Shown piece after piece: positions 1-8,376 of a stretch of DNA of 49,940 nt. The translations under genes and the position numbers were made by a program. The notes under the pieces are model-generated. The model saw only the letters and a program-made list of their open reading frames with translations, ran no database searches and had not been told where the DNA came from. Source of the DNA: Agaribacterium haliotis. GTDB taxonomy: Bacteria; Pseudomonadota; Gammaproteobacteria; Pseudomonadales; Cellvibrionaceae. Numbering within the stretch: position 1 is the stretch's first letter; the number at the start of each line of letters is the position of its first letter. The stretch covers positions 1-49,940 of the forward strand of contig NZ_NKQJ01000019.1 in assembly GCF_002312815.1 (NCBI RefSeq), read 5' to 3'.

Positions 1-199
1 AGTTTGGTTTGCTCCAAATAAGCGACAAACAACACAGAGAGCGGGATGAGGGGCACAACCCGAAGGGCTGGGCCTGAATATCCGCCCCGATGCGTTACTT
101 ATCGCTTATTTAGCTCGCTAAACTGCGCTCAAAGTGCCTTTCAGGTCGAATACTCAGGCTCCAGCAGAGCGTATTTAATTAGTGTTAACAGGCCCTAGC
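1..199. repeat. Possible structured intergenic repeat element
   Basis: No gene is visible here. The stretch holds an exact 10-base inverted repeat (AAATAAGCGA at 16-25 with TCGCTTATTT at 102-111) and a looser inverted pair around GGCCTGAATATC (71-82) and GAATACTCAGGC (about 149-160). Its right end, AGTGTTAACAGGCCCTAGC (181-199), is almost the same as 7206-7224. The structure and the shared end suggest a dispersed intergenic element or a structured RNA. The left boundary is unknown because the window starts inside it. Confidence 0.4.
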
Positions 200-201
200 A
201 A

Positions 202-1071
202 CTACTGATTTAGCCGCGCCTTTAGTTCGGCAGCGAAACGATCGCTGGCCCCGGGCCCACACTGGTAGGGCAGGCTCCACCACGACTCGCCATTGATGTT
301 CTGGCTTTTAGTGATGCATTTCCCCGCGTGCTGCACAACGAGTGCGCCGTCGCCGAGCACTTGGTAGTTGCTATCCTCTGTACTGGCGCTGGCAGTGTGC
401 GGGGAGCTGTGTTGAAGTCGCTCGTATCGGGCTTGCCCGGCGGCGGTTAATTTTTCTCGAAGGCGGGGGTCAAAAACGGAGCGCTGTGTTGCGGTTTCGC
501 TATTTTGTTTGCTGTTGTTTAGCTGCAAAAATCGATTGTGTTGCTGCGGGCGTTTTTGTCGCAGTGAGTGCGTAAGTTTCTGAGAGTGTTCTTGTTGCAG
601 GGCTTCTTCTGGGTCTTGCAGGTTTTTATCTGATGCAGGTTTTTTACCTGAGTTTAGCTGAGCCCCTGTTGTCGATATCCGCCTATCTATCCGGCTTGTT
701 GTTTGCTCTGCTTTTGTTTTCTCGGCTTTTGTTGTCGATGTTGGCTTTTTAAACGGCGCCGGGGTTTCGGGGGAGCTAACCGCGGTGCTAGTGGTGGAAA
801 TAGCCGTAGGCTTATTTGCAGTAACGCTGCGCTGGGCACGGGTTTCGGCCAGCGTTAAAACAAGGCGGTGCTTTGTGTTTGGCATGGTGTTTGGCTTGTT
901 TAAGGCAAGCTGCGCATCATACGCGGAGTTATCCAGGTGTTTTGTAGCAAGTGTTGGCTCAATTGCGCAAAACGCGCCAATGTGAAATAGCGCCGATACC
1001 AGCAGAGCTATAAACAGCCGTTTGCGCCGGCGCAGCTGCTCGGCATTGTCGCTGTTATCTATCGCATGCAC
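202..1071 (-). CDS. Hypothetical membrane-anchored protein, TonB-like layout
   Basis: A 289-residue protein starting at GTG. Residues about 1-18 are charged and rich in Arg, 19-37 form one hydrophobic membrane segment, and about 55-200 are a low-complexity Thr/Ser/Lys/Pro/Gln linker. A small C-terminal domain (about 205-289) has two Cys (GKC and YQC) and a Trp pair, which could be disulphide-bonded in the periplasm. The layout (N-terminal anchor, long linker, small periplasmic domain) resembles TonB/TolA-like proteins, but no TonB motif was recognised, so no function is assigned. It is transcribed away from the YbeL-type gene. The stop codon lies only a few bases from the conserved 19-base motif at 181-199. 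Confidence 0.6.
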   Translation of the reverse strand: MHAIDNSDNAEQLRRRKRLFIALLVSALFHIGAFCAIEPTLATKHLDNSAYDAQLALNKPNTMPNTKHRLVLTLAETRAQRSVTANKPTAISTTSTAVSSPETPAPFKKPTSTTKAEKTKAEQTTSRIDRRISTTGAQLNSGKKPASDKNLQDPEEALQQEHSQKLTHSLRQKRPQQHNRFLQLNNSKQNSETATQRSVFDPRLREKLTAAGQARYERLQHSSPHTASASTEDSNYQVLGDGALVVQHAGKCITKSQNINGESWWSLPYQCGPGASDRFAAELKARLNQ

Positions 1072-1282
1072 GTGCTTATCCCTGCAGTGTGACTAATCGC
1101 CGATGTATGAGGCTGTTTAATAATGAGTGTTCAGACTAAGGCGCGCCGTTGAAGTTCCTCGCTGTCATATTTGTTAAGCTGCTAATGAGCTATCTTCTAA
1201 CTATCAACGGCTAAACGGCCAAGTTTTAGCTGGCAATTTTTTGCAACAAGAATTGACGGCGACAAATCCAAGGAGAATGTCT

Positions 1283-1816
1283 ATGAGTGGTGGCGAGAGT
1301 AAAACAGGCGATGCGCACGGCGATGGAAAGCTTGCCGAACTGTATGAAAAACTGTCGGATAAAACCAAAGAGTTTTACGCAGAGTCGAGTGAAAAAAGCC
1401 TCGCTGCACTCGAAACTGCGCTGGAAAAAGCGCGAGTAGGCCTGGAAAAAGCCGGCGAGCTTAGCCGCCAGGAAGGGCAGAAGTTAAAGTTGTTTGTGCG
1501 GCGCGACCTTGAACAGGCCGCGGCAAAAATGAAAGGCCTCGGTGCGCAGACCCGGGATCAGGTTGTTGAACCTGCGATCAACAAAGCTGAAGAGGGCTTT
1601 TTCAGTTTAACCCACCACCTTGCGCACAACGCCAGTGAAGCCTTTGCCCGCCTGGCCGACTGGGCCGATACCAGCAGTGTCTACCACACCGGGCAGGTGA
1701 CGTCGGCAGGCACCTTGCGCTGCTTAAGCTGTGGCAAAGAGATGCAGTTCAAAAAAACGGCCAATATTCCGCCGTGCCCGAGCTGCCATAAAACGGATTT
1801 TGAACGCGCGCACTGA
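1283..1816 (+). CDS. Zinc-ribbon protein, YbeL/DUF1451 family
   Basis: A 177-residue cytoplasmic protein. The first three quarters are a charged, Lys/Glu/Ala-rich helical region that probably forms coiled coil. The C-terminus carries a zinc ribbon of two knuckles, CLSCGKE and CPSCHKT. This arrangement matches the DUF1451 family (E. coli YbeL), whose function is unknown. Start choice: AAGGAG at 1270-1275 is only one base from an ATG at 1277 but seven bases from the ATG at 1283, so 1283 is preferred; a TTG at 1241 would add 14 residues. It appears to be a single-gene unit. Confidence 0.75.
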   Translation: MSGGESKTGDAHGDGKLAELYEKLSDKTKEFYAESSEKSLAALETALEKARVGLEKAGELSRQEGQKLKLFVRRDLEQAAAKMKGLGAQTRDQVVEPAINKAEEGFFSLTHHLAHNASEAFARLADWADTSSVYHTGQVTSAGTLRCLSCGKEMQFKKTANIPPCPSCHKTDFERAH

Positions 1817-1841
1817 GTCGGCGCTTAGTCATCTTTTTCGC

Positions 1842-1866
1842 CCGCGGTGCCTGTCGCCGCGGCTTT
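1842..1866 (+). terminator. Weak possible terminator
   Basis: CCGCGG at 1842-1847 pairs with CCGCGG at 1857-1862 across a nine-base loop, followed by a short CTTT. The T-tract is too short for a confident intrinsic terminator. Confidence 0.3.
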
Positions 1867-1939
1867 GCCCCTGCCATTTCCCCCGGTGTTTATAGCTTGT
1901 TATCGCAGTTGCGCGACTTTTCTGTCATCAAACTTTTAT

Positions 1940-1968
1940 TTGACAGACTAGTTGGTCTGTAGTTCAAT
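1940..1968 (+). promoter_or_regulatory. Promoter of the MMPL export operon
   Basis: A perfect -35 hexamer TTGACA (1940-1945) is followed after 17 bases by TTCAAT (1963-1968), four of six matches to the -10 consensus. A TetR-type operator occupies the spacer and overlaps the -35, as expected for a promoter blocked by a repressor. Confidence 0.65.
1943..1960. promoter_or_regulatory. TetR-type operator 1
   Basis: ACAGACTAGTTGGTCTGT has perfect 6-base arms (ACAGAC and GTCTGT). Read on the minus strand it is ACAGACCAACTAGTCTGT, nearly the same as operator 2. It overlaps the -35 and spacer of the promoter. The tetR gene in the same operon (5303-5899) is the obvious candidate ligand. Confidence 0.65.
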
Positions 1969-1974
1969 CTGCAT

Positions 1975-1992
1975 CCAGACCAACTGGTCGGT
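1975..1992. promoter_or_regulatory. TetR-type operator 2
   Basis: CCAGACCAACTGGTCGGT contains the palindrome GACCA-AC-TGGTC (1978-1989). It matches the reverse complement of operator 1 at 15 of 18 positions. It lies just downstream of the predicted transcription start, so two repressor dimers could bracket the start site. Confidence 0.6.
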
Positions 1993-2000
1993 ATGTGTTT

Positions 2001-2014
2001 TGACATCGATGTCA
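2001..2014. promoter_or_regulatory. Perfect 14-base palindrome, possible further operator
   Basis: TGACATCGATGTCA is a perfect palindrome nine bases after operator 2, in the leader of the MMPL operon. Its sequence is unrelated to the two TetR-type sites, so a second regulator is possible. A -35-like TTGACA overlaps it at 2000-2005. Confidence 0.4.
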
Positions 2015-2083
2015 GGCACAGGCGCCGTCTGGCTCGTTTTTCACCCAACCACTTCAGCTTACTGAGATTAAGGAGAAACTCTG

Positions 2084-4450
2084 ATGGTGACGCGTTACGC
2101 TGAGCTCATCCTCCGTTATCGCTGGTTTGTTGTTGCGCTGACTTTTGTTGCCGTATTTATGGCGGCCAAAGGCGCAGGCAATCTTGCGTTTACTAACGAC
2201 TACCGCGCTTTTTTTGCCGAGGAAAATCCTCAGCTACAAGCGTTTGAAAAACTGCAAAACACCTACGATAAGAGCGATAACGTTATGTTTTTGCTCACCC
2301 CGAAAGAGGGCACGGTGTTTGAGCCTCGCACGCTCGAGGCCATCGCCTGGCTGACAGAAGAAGCTTGGCAAACCCCCTATAGTAATCGTGTTGATTCGAT
2401 TACAAACTTCCAGCATACGCGCGCCTTTGAAGACGATCTTGAAGTTGCAGATTTGATCGAAGACCCGATGAGTTTTAGCGCCGCCGACCTGGCTTATGCC
2501 GAAGGCATTGCCCAGAACGAGCCGCAAATTAAAGGCCGCTTGTTAAGCGCCGACAGCGAAGTGACCGGCATCAACGTCAATATCCAGTTGCCCGGCAAGG
2601 CGCTGACAGAGGTACCGGAAGTTGCGCAGTTTGTGCGTGCCTTAAAGGCTGAGTTTAATCAGTTGTATCCCGATATCGATGTCAAATTAAGCGGCATCGT
2701 GATGATGAACAACGCCTTTGGTGAGAGTGCCCAGCGCGACATGGCGACGTTGATCCCGCTGATGTTTTTAATTGTGATTGTCACCCTCGCTTTTATGCTC
2801 TGGAACATTAGTCGCAGCTTCACCAGCCTCAGTGCCACCGTTGCCTCTGTGCTGGTTATTTTTATGTCGATCTTAAGTGCGATGGGCGCTTTTGGTTGGA
2901 GCGGTGGTTTGTTAACGGGCATGACCGTCAGTGCGCCAACGATTATCTTGACCATGTGTGTTGCCGACTGTGTGCACCTGTTGATCAGTTTTTTCTGGGG
3001 TATGCGCCACGGCAAAAGTAAACACGAAGCAATGGTCGAAGCGATGCGCATCAATATGATGCCGATCTTTATTACCTCAGTAACCACGGCGATTGGCTTT
3101 TTGAGCATGAACTTCAGTGAAGTGCCGCCAATTGGTGAACTCGGCAACATTGTTGCGATTGGTGTGATGGTCGCATTTGTTTTGAGTGTCAGCTTTCTGC
3201 CTGCGCTGGTAATGATTCTGCCCGTTAAAGTTAAAGCCATTGCCGACGATCAGAAAAAGGCCGAGTGGCCAGACAAACTTGCAGCTTTTGTTATCAACCA
3301 CCGTAAAAGCCTGCTTGCCGGCGGTGTTGTGGTCACGGTGTTGTTCCTGGCAGCCATTCCTCGCAACGAGATCAACGATGAGTTTGTTAAGTACTTTGAC
3401 AAGAGCATGGATTTTCGCACGGCAACCGATTACGCCTCCGATCGTTTAATTGGCCCCTATACCATTGAATATTCGCTGCAGGCCAATTCCGATCGCGGCC
3501 TTGAAGGCGCAATTAGCGAGCCGGCGTTCCTGGCCAAAGTTGATCAGTTTGTCGATCACTTAGAGGGCTATGACGAGGTCAGTCATGTTTTTACTCTGAC
3601 GGACACGATGAAGCGCTTAAACAAAAACATGCATGGCGACGATGACAGCTGGTACCGGCTTCCCAATGATAGAGAGCTCGCCGCGCAATATCTGTTGCTT
3701 TACGAAATGTCTTTGCCTTACGGTTTGGATCTAAACAACCAGATCGATGTTAGCAAAAGTGCAACGCGCGTCACCGTGAATATGGACAACCTGAGCACAA
3801 ACGAAGTACTTGCGCTCGAGAAGGCCTGGGCAGCGTGGTTACACAAAAATGCCCCTGAAATTGAGTTTCAGGCAGCCAGCACCAACTTAATGTTTGCCCA
3901 TATCGGCTATCGCAATGCACATTCACTTGTTACTGGTACCATTATTGCCCTGTTTGCGATTTCGATGATCATGGTATTTGCGCTGCGCTCGCTGAAGCTG
4001 GGTTTTATTAGCCTTATTCCCAACTTGATTCCAGCTGGCCTTGCCTTTGGTGTCTGGGGCTTGATCGATGGCCAAGTGGGCATGAGTGTCAGCATTGTTG
4101 CCGGCATGACCTTAGGTATTGTGGTGGACGATAGTGTGCACTTTTTGAGCAAATATTTAAGGGCGAGAAGAGAAAAGGGCCTGGATTCGCAACAAGCGAT
4201 ACAATATGCCTTTAGCCATGTGGGTAAGGCGCTGTTGGTCACCACCGTGGTACTGGTTGCAGGCTTTATGATGCTGACTTTGTCGACCTTTAAAATTAAT
4301 TCGGATATGGGGCTGCTTACGGCCATTACCATCACCGCCGCGCTGATTGTCGACTTTTTGTTACTGCCACCGCTGTTGATGCTGTTTTCGTCCGACAAAA
4401 AACAAGCCGATGCCGTTGACCCTTTGCCGGGTCAGGCAACTGCATCCTAA
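2084..4450 (+). CDS. MMPL-type RND exporter
   Basis: A 788-residue inner-membrane protein. Two repeated halves each have one N-terminal helix (about residues 10-30 and 405-425), a periplasmic domain of roughly 170-200 residues, and a bundle of five helices (about 220-380 and 610-770). This is the 12-helix MMPL/HpnN-type organisation of the RND superfamily, typically half antiporter and half lipid or hydrophobe exporter. Members often run without a separate membrane-fusion protein and hand cargo to a periplasmic carrier, and a LolA-like gene follows after 17 bases. The start ATG has AGGAG at 2071-2075. It is first gene of the TetR-controlled operon 2084-7092. The cargo cannot be read from sequence; hydrophobic or lipid cargo is inferred from the neighbours. 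Confidence 0.88.
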   Translation: MVTRYAELILRYRWFVVALTFVAVFMAAKGAGNLAFTNDYRAFFAEENPQLQAFEKLQNTYDKSDNVMFLLTPKEGTVFEPRTLEAIAWLTEEAWQTPYSNRVDSITNFQHTRAFEDDLEVADLIEDPMSFSAADLAYAEGIAQNEPQIKGRLLSADSEVTGINVNIQLPGKALTEVPEVAQFVRALKAEFNQLYPDIDVKLSGIVMMNNAFGESAQRDMATLIPLMFLIVIVTLAFMLWNISRSFTSLSATVASVLVIFMSILSAMGAFGWSGGLLTGMTVSAPTIILTMCVADCVHLLISFFWGMRHGKSKHEAMVEAMRINMMPIFITSVTTAIGFLSMNFSEVPPIGELGNIVAIGVMVAFVLSVSFLPALVMILPVKVKAIADDQKKAEWPDKLAAFVINHRKSLLAGGVVVTVLFLAAIPRNEINDEFVKYFDKSMDFRTATDYASDRLIGPYTIEYSLQANSDRGLEGAISEPAFLAKVDQFVDHLEGYDEVSHVFTLTDTMKRLNKNMHGDDDSWYRLPNDRELAAQYLLLYEMSLPYGLDLNNQIDVSKSATRVTVNMDNLSTNEVLALEKAWAAWLHKNAPEIEFQAASTNLMFAHIGYRNAHSLVTGTIIALFAISMIMVFALRSLKLGFISLIPNLIPAGLAFGVWGLIDGQVGMSVSIVAGMTLGIVVDDSVHFLSKYLRARREKGLDSQQAIQYAFSHVGKALLVTTVVLVAGFMMLTLSTFKINSDMGLLTAITITAALIVDFLLLPPLLMLFSSDKKQADAVDPLPGQATAS

Positions 4451-4467
4451 GTTAACAAGGAAATACA

Positions 4468-5277
4468 ATGAAATTGAAGATGTTTGTAAATGCCGCGCTG
4501 TTTGCGGGCCTTGCCTTAAATCAAGCGTGGGCCGCTGCACCGGCCGACGTATCACCTGAGGCCGCTGCGCGCGGCCTTGAGATCGCCAAAGAAGTCGTGC
4601 GCCGCGATGATGGCTGGGGCGATAGCAAGGTCAGCATGCAGATGATTTTGACCAATAAACACGGCGATACCAGCGAGCGCCAGATTCGCCTGCAGTCGCT
4701 TGAAGTCGATGGTGACGGCGACAAAAGCCTGAGTATCTTTGACGAACCGCGCGATGTAAAAGGCACTGCATTTTTGTCGTTTACCCACGCTACGGTACCG
4801 GATGAGCAGTGGTTATACCTGCCGGCGCTCAAGCGTGTTAAACGCATATCATCGGCCAACAAAAGTGGCCCATTTATGGGTAGTGAGTACGCCTTTGAAG
4901 ATTTGACGTCGTTTGAAGTTGAAAAGTACGACTACGAATTTTTGCGTGAAGACACCTACGACGGCCAGGATGTTTTTGTTATCCGTACCTTTCCCCGCTA
5001 TCCAAAGTCGGGTTATACCAAACTTGAAGTGGTGATTGATCAGGCCGAGTACCGCACCTTAAAAATTGACTTTTACGACCGCAAAGGGGATTTGTTAAAA
5101 ACCCTTGAGAACAAGGCGTACAAGCAATATCTCGACAAGTATTGGCGCGCGCACAACGCTTTGATGGTCAACCATCAAAGCGGCAAAAAAACCGAGCTTA
5201 TATGGTCTGGCTACGATTTTCAGACGGGTTTAAGTGATAAAGATTTTAATAAAAACAGCTTAAAACGCGCTAAATAA
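4468..5277 (+). CDS. LolA-like outer-membrane lipoprotein-sorting protein
   Basis: A 269-residue periplasmic protein with a Sec signal peptide (residues 1-22, cleavage after AWA). The mature part resembles the LolA-like family often annotated 'outer membrane lipoprotein-sorting protein' (Pfam LolA_like type), a half-barrel that holds acyl chains. A family-typical stretch, QWLYLPALKRVKRISS followed by FMGSEYAFEDL (about residues 111-145), is visible; the second LolA-like protein at 12622 has the equivalent pattern. AAGGAA precedes the ATG. It is co-directional with the MMPL pump, so it probably receives cargo from the pump and carries it across the periplasm. That role is inferred. Confidence 0.85.
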   Translation: MKLKMFVNAALFAGLALNQAWAAAPADVSPEAAARGLEIAKEVVRRDDGWGDSKVSMQMILTNKHGDTSERQIRLQSLEVDGDGDKSLSIFDEPRDVKGTAFLSFTHATVPDEQWLYLPALKRVKRISSANKSGPFMGSEYAFEDLTSFEVEKYDYEFLREDTYDGQDVFVIRTFPRYPKSGYTKLEVVIDQAEYRTLKIDFYDRKGDLLKTLENKAYKQYLDKYWRAHNALMVNHQSGKKTELIWSGYDFQTGLSDKDFNKNSLKRAK

Positions 5278-5302
5278 TCGCAGTTAGAACTGGAGTTGGT
5301 CG

Positions 5303-5899
5303 ATGGTAGAACGCAATGCCGAACAAACGCGCGAACGTATCTTGCAAGCGGCGTTTGAAGAAATATATCAAAACGGTTATCAAGGAATGAGGATAGATGC
5401 TGTTTTAAAAAAAACAGGCTTGGCAAAAGGAGCGTTGTACCATCATTTCCCTAACAAACAGAGCCTCGGTTACGCCGTAGTCGACGAACTTTTGTTTGCG
5501 CGCACCAAGGAAATCGGTAAGCGTCTGCAGTCGTTTGCCGACCCGATTGAAGGTTTGTGCTGTATTTTACAAGACTTTAGCAGTTGCCTATCCGATGAAG
5601 AGTTAGTACTCGGTTGCCCGGTTAATAATTTGTCACAGGAGATGTCCGGGCTCGATGAAGGTTTTCAAGAGCGCCTTAGCAATATTTACAGTGAAAAGTG
5701 CCGGGCGATTGTCTGCGCACTTGAAAAAGGCAAAACCGAGGCCCTGGTCCGCGAAGATGTCGTCTGTGAAAACGCCGCATGTTTTATTATTGCGTCGTAT
5801 CAGGGGCTTATCGGCGCGACCAAGTGCACAGGTAATCGCGGCATGTTGACGGCGTTAATCAGTGAGCTGTGCAGCTATATTGGCAGCCTTAGGCCTTAA
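5303..5899 (+). CDS. TetR family transcriptional regulator
   Basis: A 198-residue regulator. Residues 7-55 form the TetR DNA-binding domain, with the helix-turn-helix at about 29-48 and the typical KGALYHHFPNKQSL recognition segment. The rest is the helical ligand-binding and dimer domain, with a Cys-containing LGCPVNNL motif seen in some TetR subfamilies. The gene is third in the operon, 25 bases after the LolA-like gene and 23 before the barrel. It sits downstream of the two operators at 1943-1992, so it probably represses its own operon and is released by an unknown, likely hydrophobic, ligand. GGAG lies nine bases before the ATG. Confidence 0.9.
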   Translation: MVERNAEQTRERILQAAFEEIYQNGYQGMRIDAVLKKTGLAKGALYHHFPNKQSLGYAVVDELLFARTKEIGKRLQSFADPIEGLCCILQDFSSCLSDEELVLGCPVNNLSQEMSGLDEGFQERLSNIYSEKCRAIVCALEKGKTEALVREDVVCENAACFIIASYQGLIGATKCTGNRGMLTALISELCSYIGSLRP

Positions 5900-5922
5900 T
5901 CTGGATAAATACGGAATTAAAC

Positions 5923-7092
5923 GTGAAAAAACTTAGCCTTCTACTGGGCCTGCTAAGTGCAGGCTCATTGGCTCACGCAATGCAGTACTCAGGCCGGGTC
6001 GGTCTTGAGACGCGTTTCTTTACTGACGACAGTGAGTATCAAAACTCGGTATTGGCTGAACCTGAGTTTTACTGGGAAGATGCCAGTGGCGATAATAATT
6101 TTACCGTCGAGTTGTTTGGCCGCTGGGATGAGCTTGACGACGAGCGCACACATTTTGATGTGCGCGAAGCGGCCTGGCTTCATGTTGGCAGCACCTGGGA
6201 GATGCGCCTTGGTGTGTCCAAGGTTTTTTGGGGGGTGACCGAAAGCAATCACCTGGTTGATGTTGTCAATCAGACGGACTTAGTTGAAAGCCCGGACGGA
6301 GAGCAAAAGCTCGGTCAGCCGATGCTGCAGTACACGGCTATTCGCGACTGGGGTGTCATCGATGCATTTGTTTTACCGTGGTTTCGCGAGCGAACGTTTC
6401 CCGGCCCCGATGGCCGCCTAAATGGTTTGTTGCCGATTAACGCCGATGAAGCGAGCTATGAAAGTGATCAGGAGCAGCAGCACCTTGATTTTGCGCTGCG
6501 CTACAGTCAGAGCATCAGTGTCTTTGATATTGGTTTAAGCTGGTTTAAAGGCACCAATCGCGACCCTCATTTAGTTGCCTACAGTGAAGCAAACACGCCG
6601 CTTGAACTCAGGCCCTATTACGATCAGATGCAGCAACTTGGCATTGACGTTCAGGCGACTACCGGCGACTGGCTGTGGAAGTTAGAAGCTATAGCACGCG
6701 ATGATAGCGTGCGCGACTACGGTGCTTTTACTGCGGGCTTTGAATATACCTGGGTTGGTTTTGCCGGCTCGGCCATGGATTTGGGCCTGCTCAGTGAAGC
6801 CAGCCGCGATAGCCGCAATAATCAAGCGCCGACACCGTCGGAAAAAGACGTATTTTTTGGTACGCGTTTCACCTTTAACGACGCAGCCAGCTCAGATTTA
6901 TTGCTTGGCTATTCGCGCGGCATCAACGAGCCAAAAAGTTATGCGCTGTTTGCTGAAGGCAGCCGCCGCTTTGGGAACAACTGGCGCACCACACTCGATG
7001 CGCGTATTTTTAACGGCGAGCGCCCTGATGACCCGGTCTATCAATTTAATGACGATGACTATATTTCGTTGACGGTTGAGTTTTTCTATTAG
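5923..7092 (+). CDS. Outer-membrane beta-barrel protein of the MMPL operon
   Basis: A 389-residue protein starting at GTG. Signal peptide is residues 1-19 (cleavage after AHA). The mature part alternates polar and aromatic residues in short strands and ends in ...VEFFY, the aromatic C-terminus expected for a BamA-assembled outer-membrane barrel. A segment LGVSKVFWG-TESNHLVDVVNQTD (about residues 88-112) resembles in layout the LGRQALSWG...DLLNPFD segment of the barrel at 16696, so the two may belong to one superfamily (a DUF1302-like resemblance is possible but not certain). It is the last gene of the operon and is followed by a strong terminator. Inferred role: outer-membrane exit or acceptor for cargo delivered by the LolA-like protein. 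Confidence 0.75.
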   Translation: MKKLSLLLGLLSAGSLAHAMQYSGRVGLETRFFTDDSEYQNSVLAEPEFYWEDASGDNNFTVELFGRWDELDDERTHFDVREAAWLHVGSTWEMRLGVSKVFWGVTESNHLVDVVNQTDLVESPDGEQKLGQPMLQYTAIRDWGVIDAFVLPWFRERTFPGPDGRLNGLLPINADEASYESDQEQQHLDFALRYSQSISVFDIGLSWFKGTNRDPHLVAYSEANTPLELRPYYDQMQQLGIDVQATTGDWLWKLEAIARDDSVRDYGAFTAGFEYTWVGFAGSAMDLGLLSEASRDSRNNQAPTPSEKDVFFGTRFTFNDAASSDLLLGYSRGINEPKSYALFAEGSRRFGNNWRTTLDARIFNGERPDDPVYQFNDDDYISLTVEFFY

Positions 7093-7171
7093 CCAGCCGA
7101 ACTGTTTATTTACAGCTACTATCGTTTTATTTGTAGCTACTCGCGTTGTATAACGCCTACTAATGCATAGG

Positions 7172-7198
7172 CGCCCGCTTTTAAGTGGGCGTTTTTTT
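7172..7198 (+). terminator. Intrinsic terminator of the MMPL operon
   Basis: CGCCCGCTT (7172-7180) pairs with AAGTGGGCG (7183-7191) with one G-U pair, followed by seven T. It ends the 2084-7092 operon. Confidence 0.85.
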
Positions 7199-7205
7199 GG
7201 TTTTC

Positions 7206-7224
7206 AGTGTTAGTAGGCCCTAGC
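7206..7224. repeat. Second copy of the 19-base motif
   Basis: AGTGTTAGTAGGCCCTAGC matches 17 of 19 positions with 181-199. Here it overlaps the stop codon of modC; at 181-199 it ends three bases from another minus-strand stop. Probably a fragment of a dispersed intergenic element. Confidence 0.45.
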
Positions 7225-8314
7225 GCAAAAGCGCAGCGCTTTTGATCTGAGCTTTTATTTGTTGGCCAATGTGAAGTTTGAGCTTTTCCGCTGACCACGC
7301 CGTAATTCTTGCAAGTAGTTGCTGCTCACCCCAGGCCAGTTTTAATAAAACAATCGACTCGGGTTTGCTTGGGCATATATCGATAATTTCAGCGTAAATA
7401 TGATTGCTGATGCTGCTGTCGTTTTCGTGTGCTTGCGGTTCATTATCGAGCAGTTCAATGCTGACGTCGCGCGCCATCACCCGCAAGCGCAATTTGCTGC
7501 CCGGGGCTTTATCTATCTGGTTTAGGCTCAGCCGAGCGCCGTCGACGTCGATGCAGCTTAAATGGTACTCGGGGCTGTGTGTGTGTAGTGTGCCTTGCAG
7601 CAGGGCACTGGCGTCATCGTCGTGATTAAAATACAGCGAGGTATCACACAAGACTTCATTGCAGGGGCCCTGTGCGATAATTTGGCCGCTGTTCATCACT
7701 AACAGTTCGTCAGCCAGGCGCAGGACTTCATCTGCACTGTGGCTGACGTACAGCACGGGGATAGACAAGGTGTCTAAAATCGCCTCGAGGCAGCCGATCA
7801 GTTGGCTTTTGCTGCTTTTATCGAGCGCTGAAAACGGCTCGTCTAAGAGCAAAAGCTCAGGCTCACAGAGCAGGGCACGGGCGAGCATGCAGCGCTGAAT
7901 CTGGCCGCCGCTTAGCTCTGCCGGACGGTGCTCAAGCAGATTTTGTATGCCGCACAGCTCGCTTACCTGCTCGACACTTAAACGCGCTTGCTGCTGATAG
8001 CGATGGGCAAAATGCAGGTTGGCGCGAACGTTCATATGCGGCAGTAAGGTGTTGTGTTGACTGACATAGGCGAGCTTGCGCTTGTGCGTTGGCAGCTGAG
8101 ACTTGCCTTTTTGCCAAATAGTTGGGCCAAGCGCGATATCGCTTTGTGCGCTTTGTTCCAAACCGGCAATGATACGCAGCAGTGAAGTTTTACCGCAGCC
8201 ACTTGGGCCAAATATGGCGTGTACTGCTGGGCGAAACTCGGTGTTGATATCGAGCTTAAAATCGCCGCGTTGAAGCTGGCTTTTAACAACAAGCGTATGC
8301 GTGCTTTTATCCAT
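7220..8314 (-). CDS. modC: Molybdate ABC transporter ATPase ModC
   Basis: A 364-residue ATPase that powers molybdate import. Visible motifs: Walker A GPSGCGKTS (residues 36-44), signature LSGGQ (134-138), Walker B ELLLLDEP (153-160) and the H-loop His in YVSHS. A C-terminal region of about 130 residues matches the TOBE/Mop oxyanion-binding domain usual in ModC. It is last in modABC, with a gap of about 60 bases after modB. Adjacent modB and modA support molybdate, though tungstate specificity cannot be excluded from sequence. Confidence 0.93.
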   Translation of the reverse strand: MDKSTHTLVVKSQLQRGDFKLDINTEFRPAVHAIFGPSGCGKTSLLRIIAGLEQSAQSDIALGPTIWQKGKSQLPTHKRKLAYVSQHNTLLPHMNVRANLHFAHRYQQQARLSVEQVSELCGIQNLLEHRPAELSGGQIQRCMLARALLCEPELLLLDEPFSALDKSSKSQLIGCLEAILDTLSIPVLYVSHSADEVLRLADELLVMNSGQIIAQGPCNEVLCDTSLYFNHDDDASALLQGTLHTHSPEYHLSCIDVDGARLSLNQIDKAPGSKLRLRVMARDVSIELLDNEPQAHENDSSISNHIYAEIIDICPSKPESIVLLKLAWGEQQLLARITAWSAEKLKLHIGQQIKAQIKSAALLR

Positions 8315-8376
8315 ATGCGGCTAATTAATCTCTCTTGTTTCGGCTGAGCGCTTTAAGGCAGCTTCGCTAACAGTTT

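Noticed and set aside
2659-3240. A 193-codon antisense frame inside the MMPL gene
   Set aside because: It is a mirror of hydrophobic helices, rich in Ile, Thr and Met, with no start context of its own.
4521-4862. Open frame antisense to the first LolA-like gene
   Set aside because: It lies wholly within a well-supported gene on the other strand, has no ribosome site or recognisable family, and reflects codon bias.
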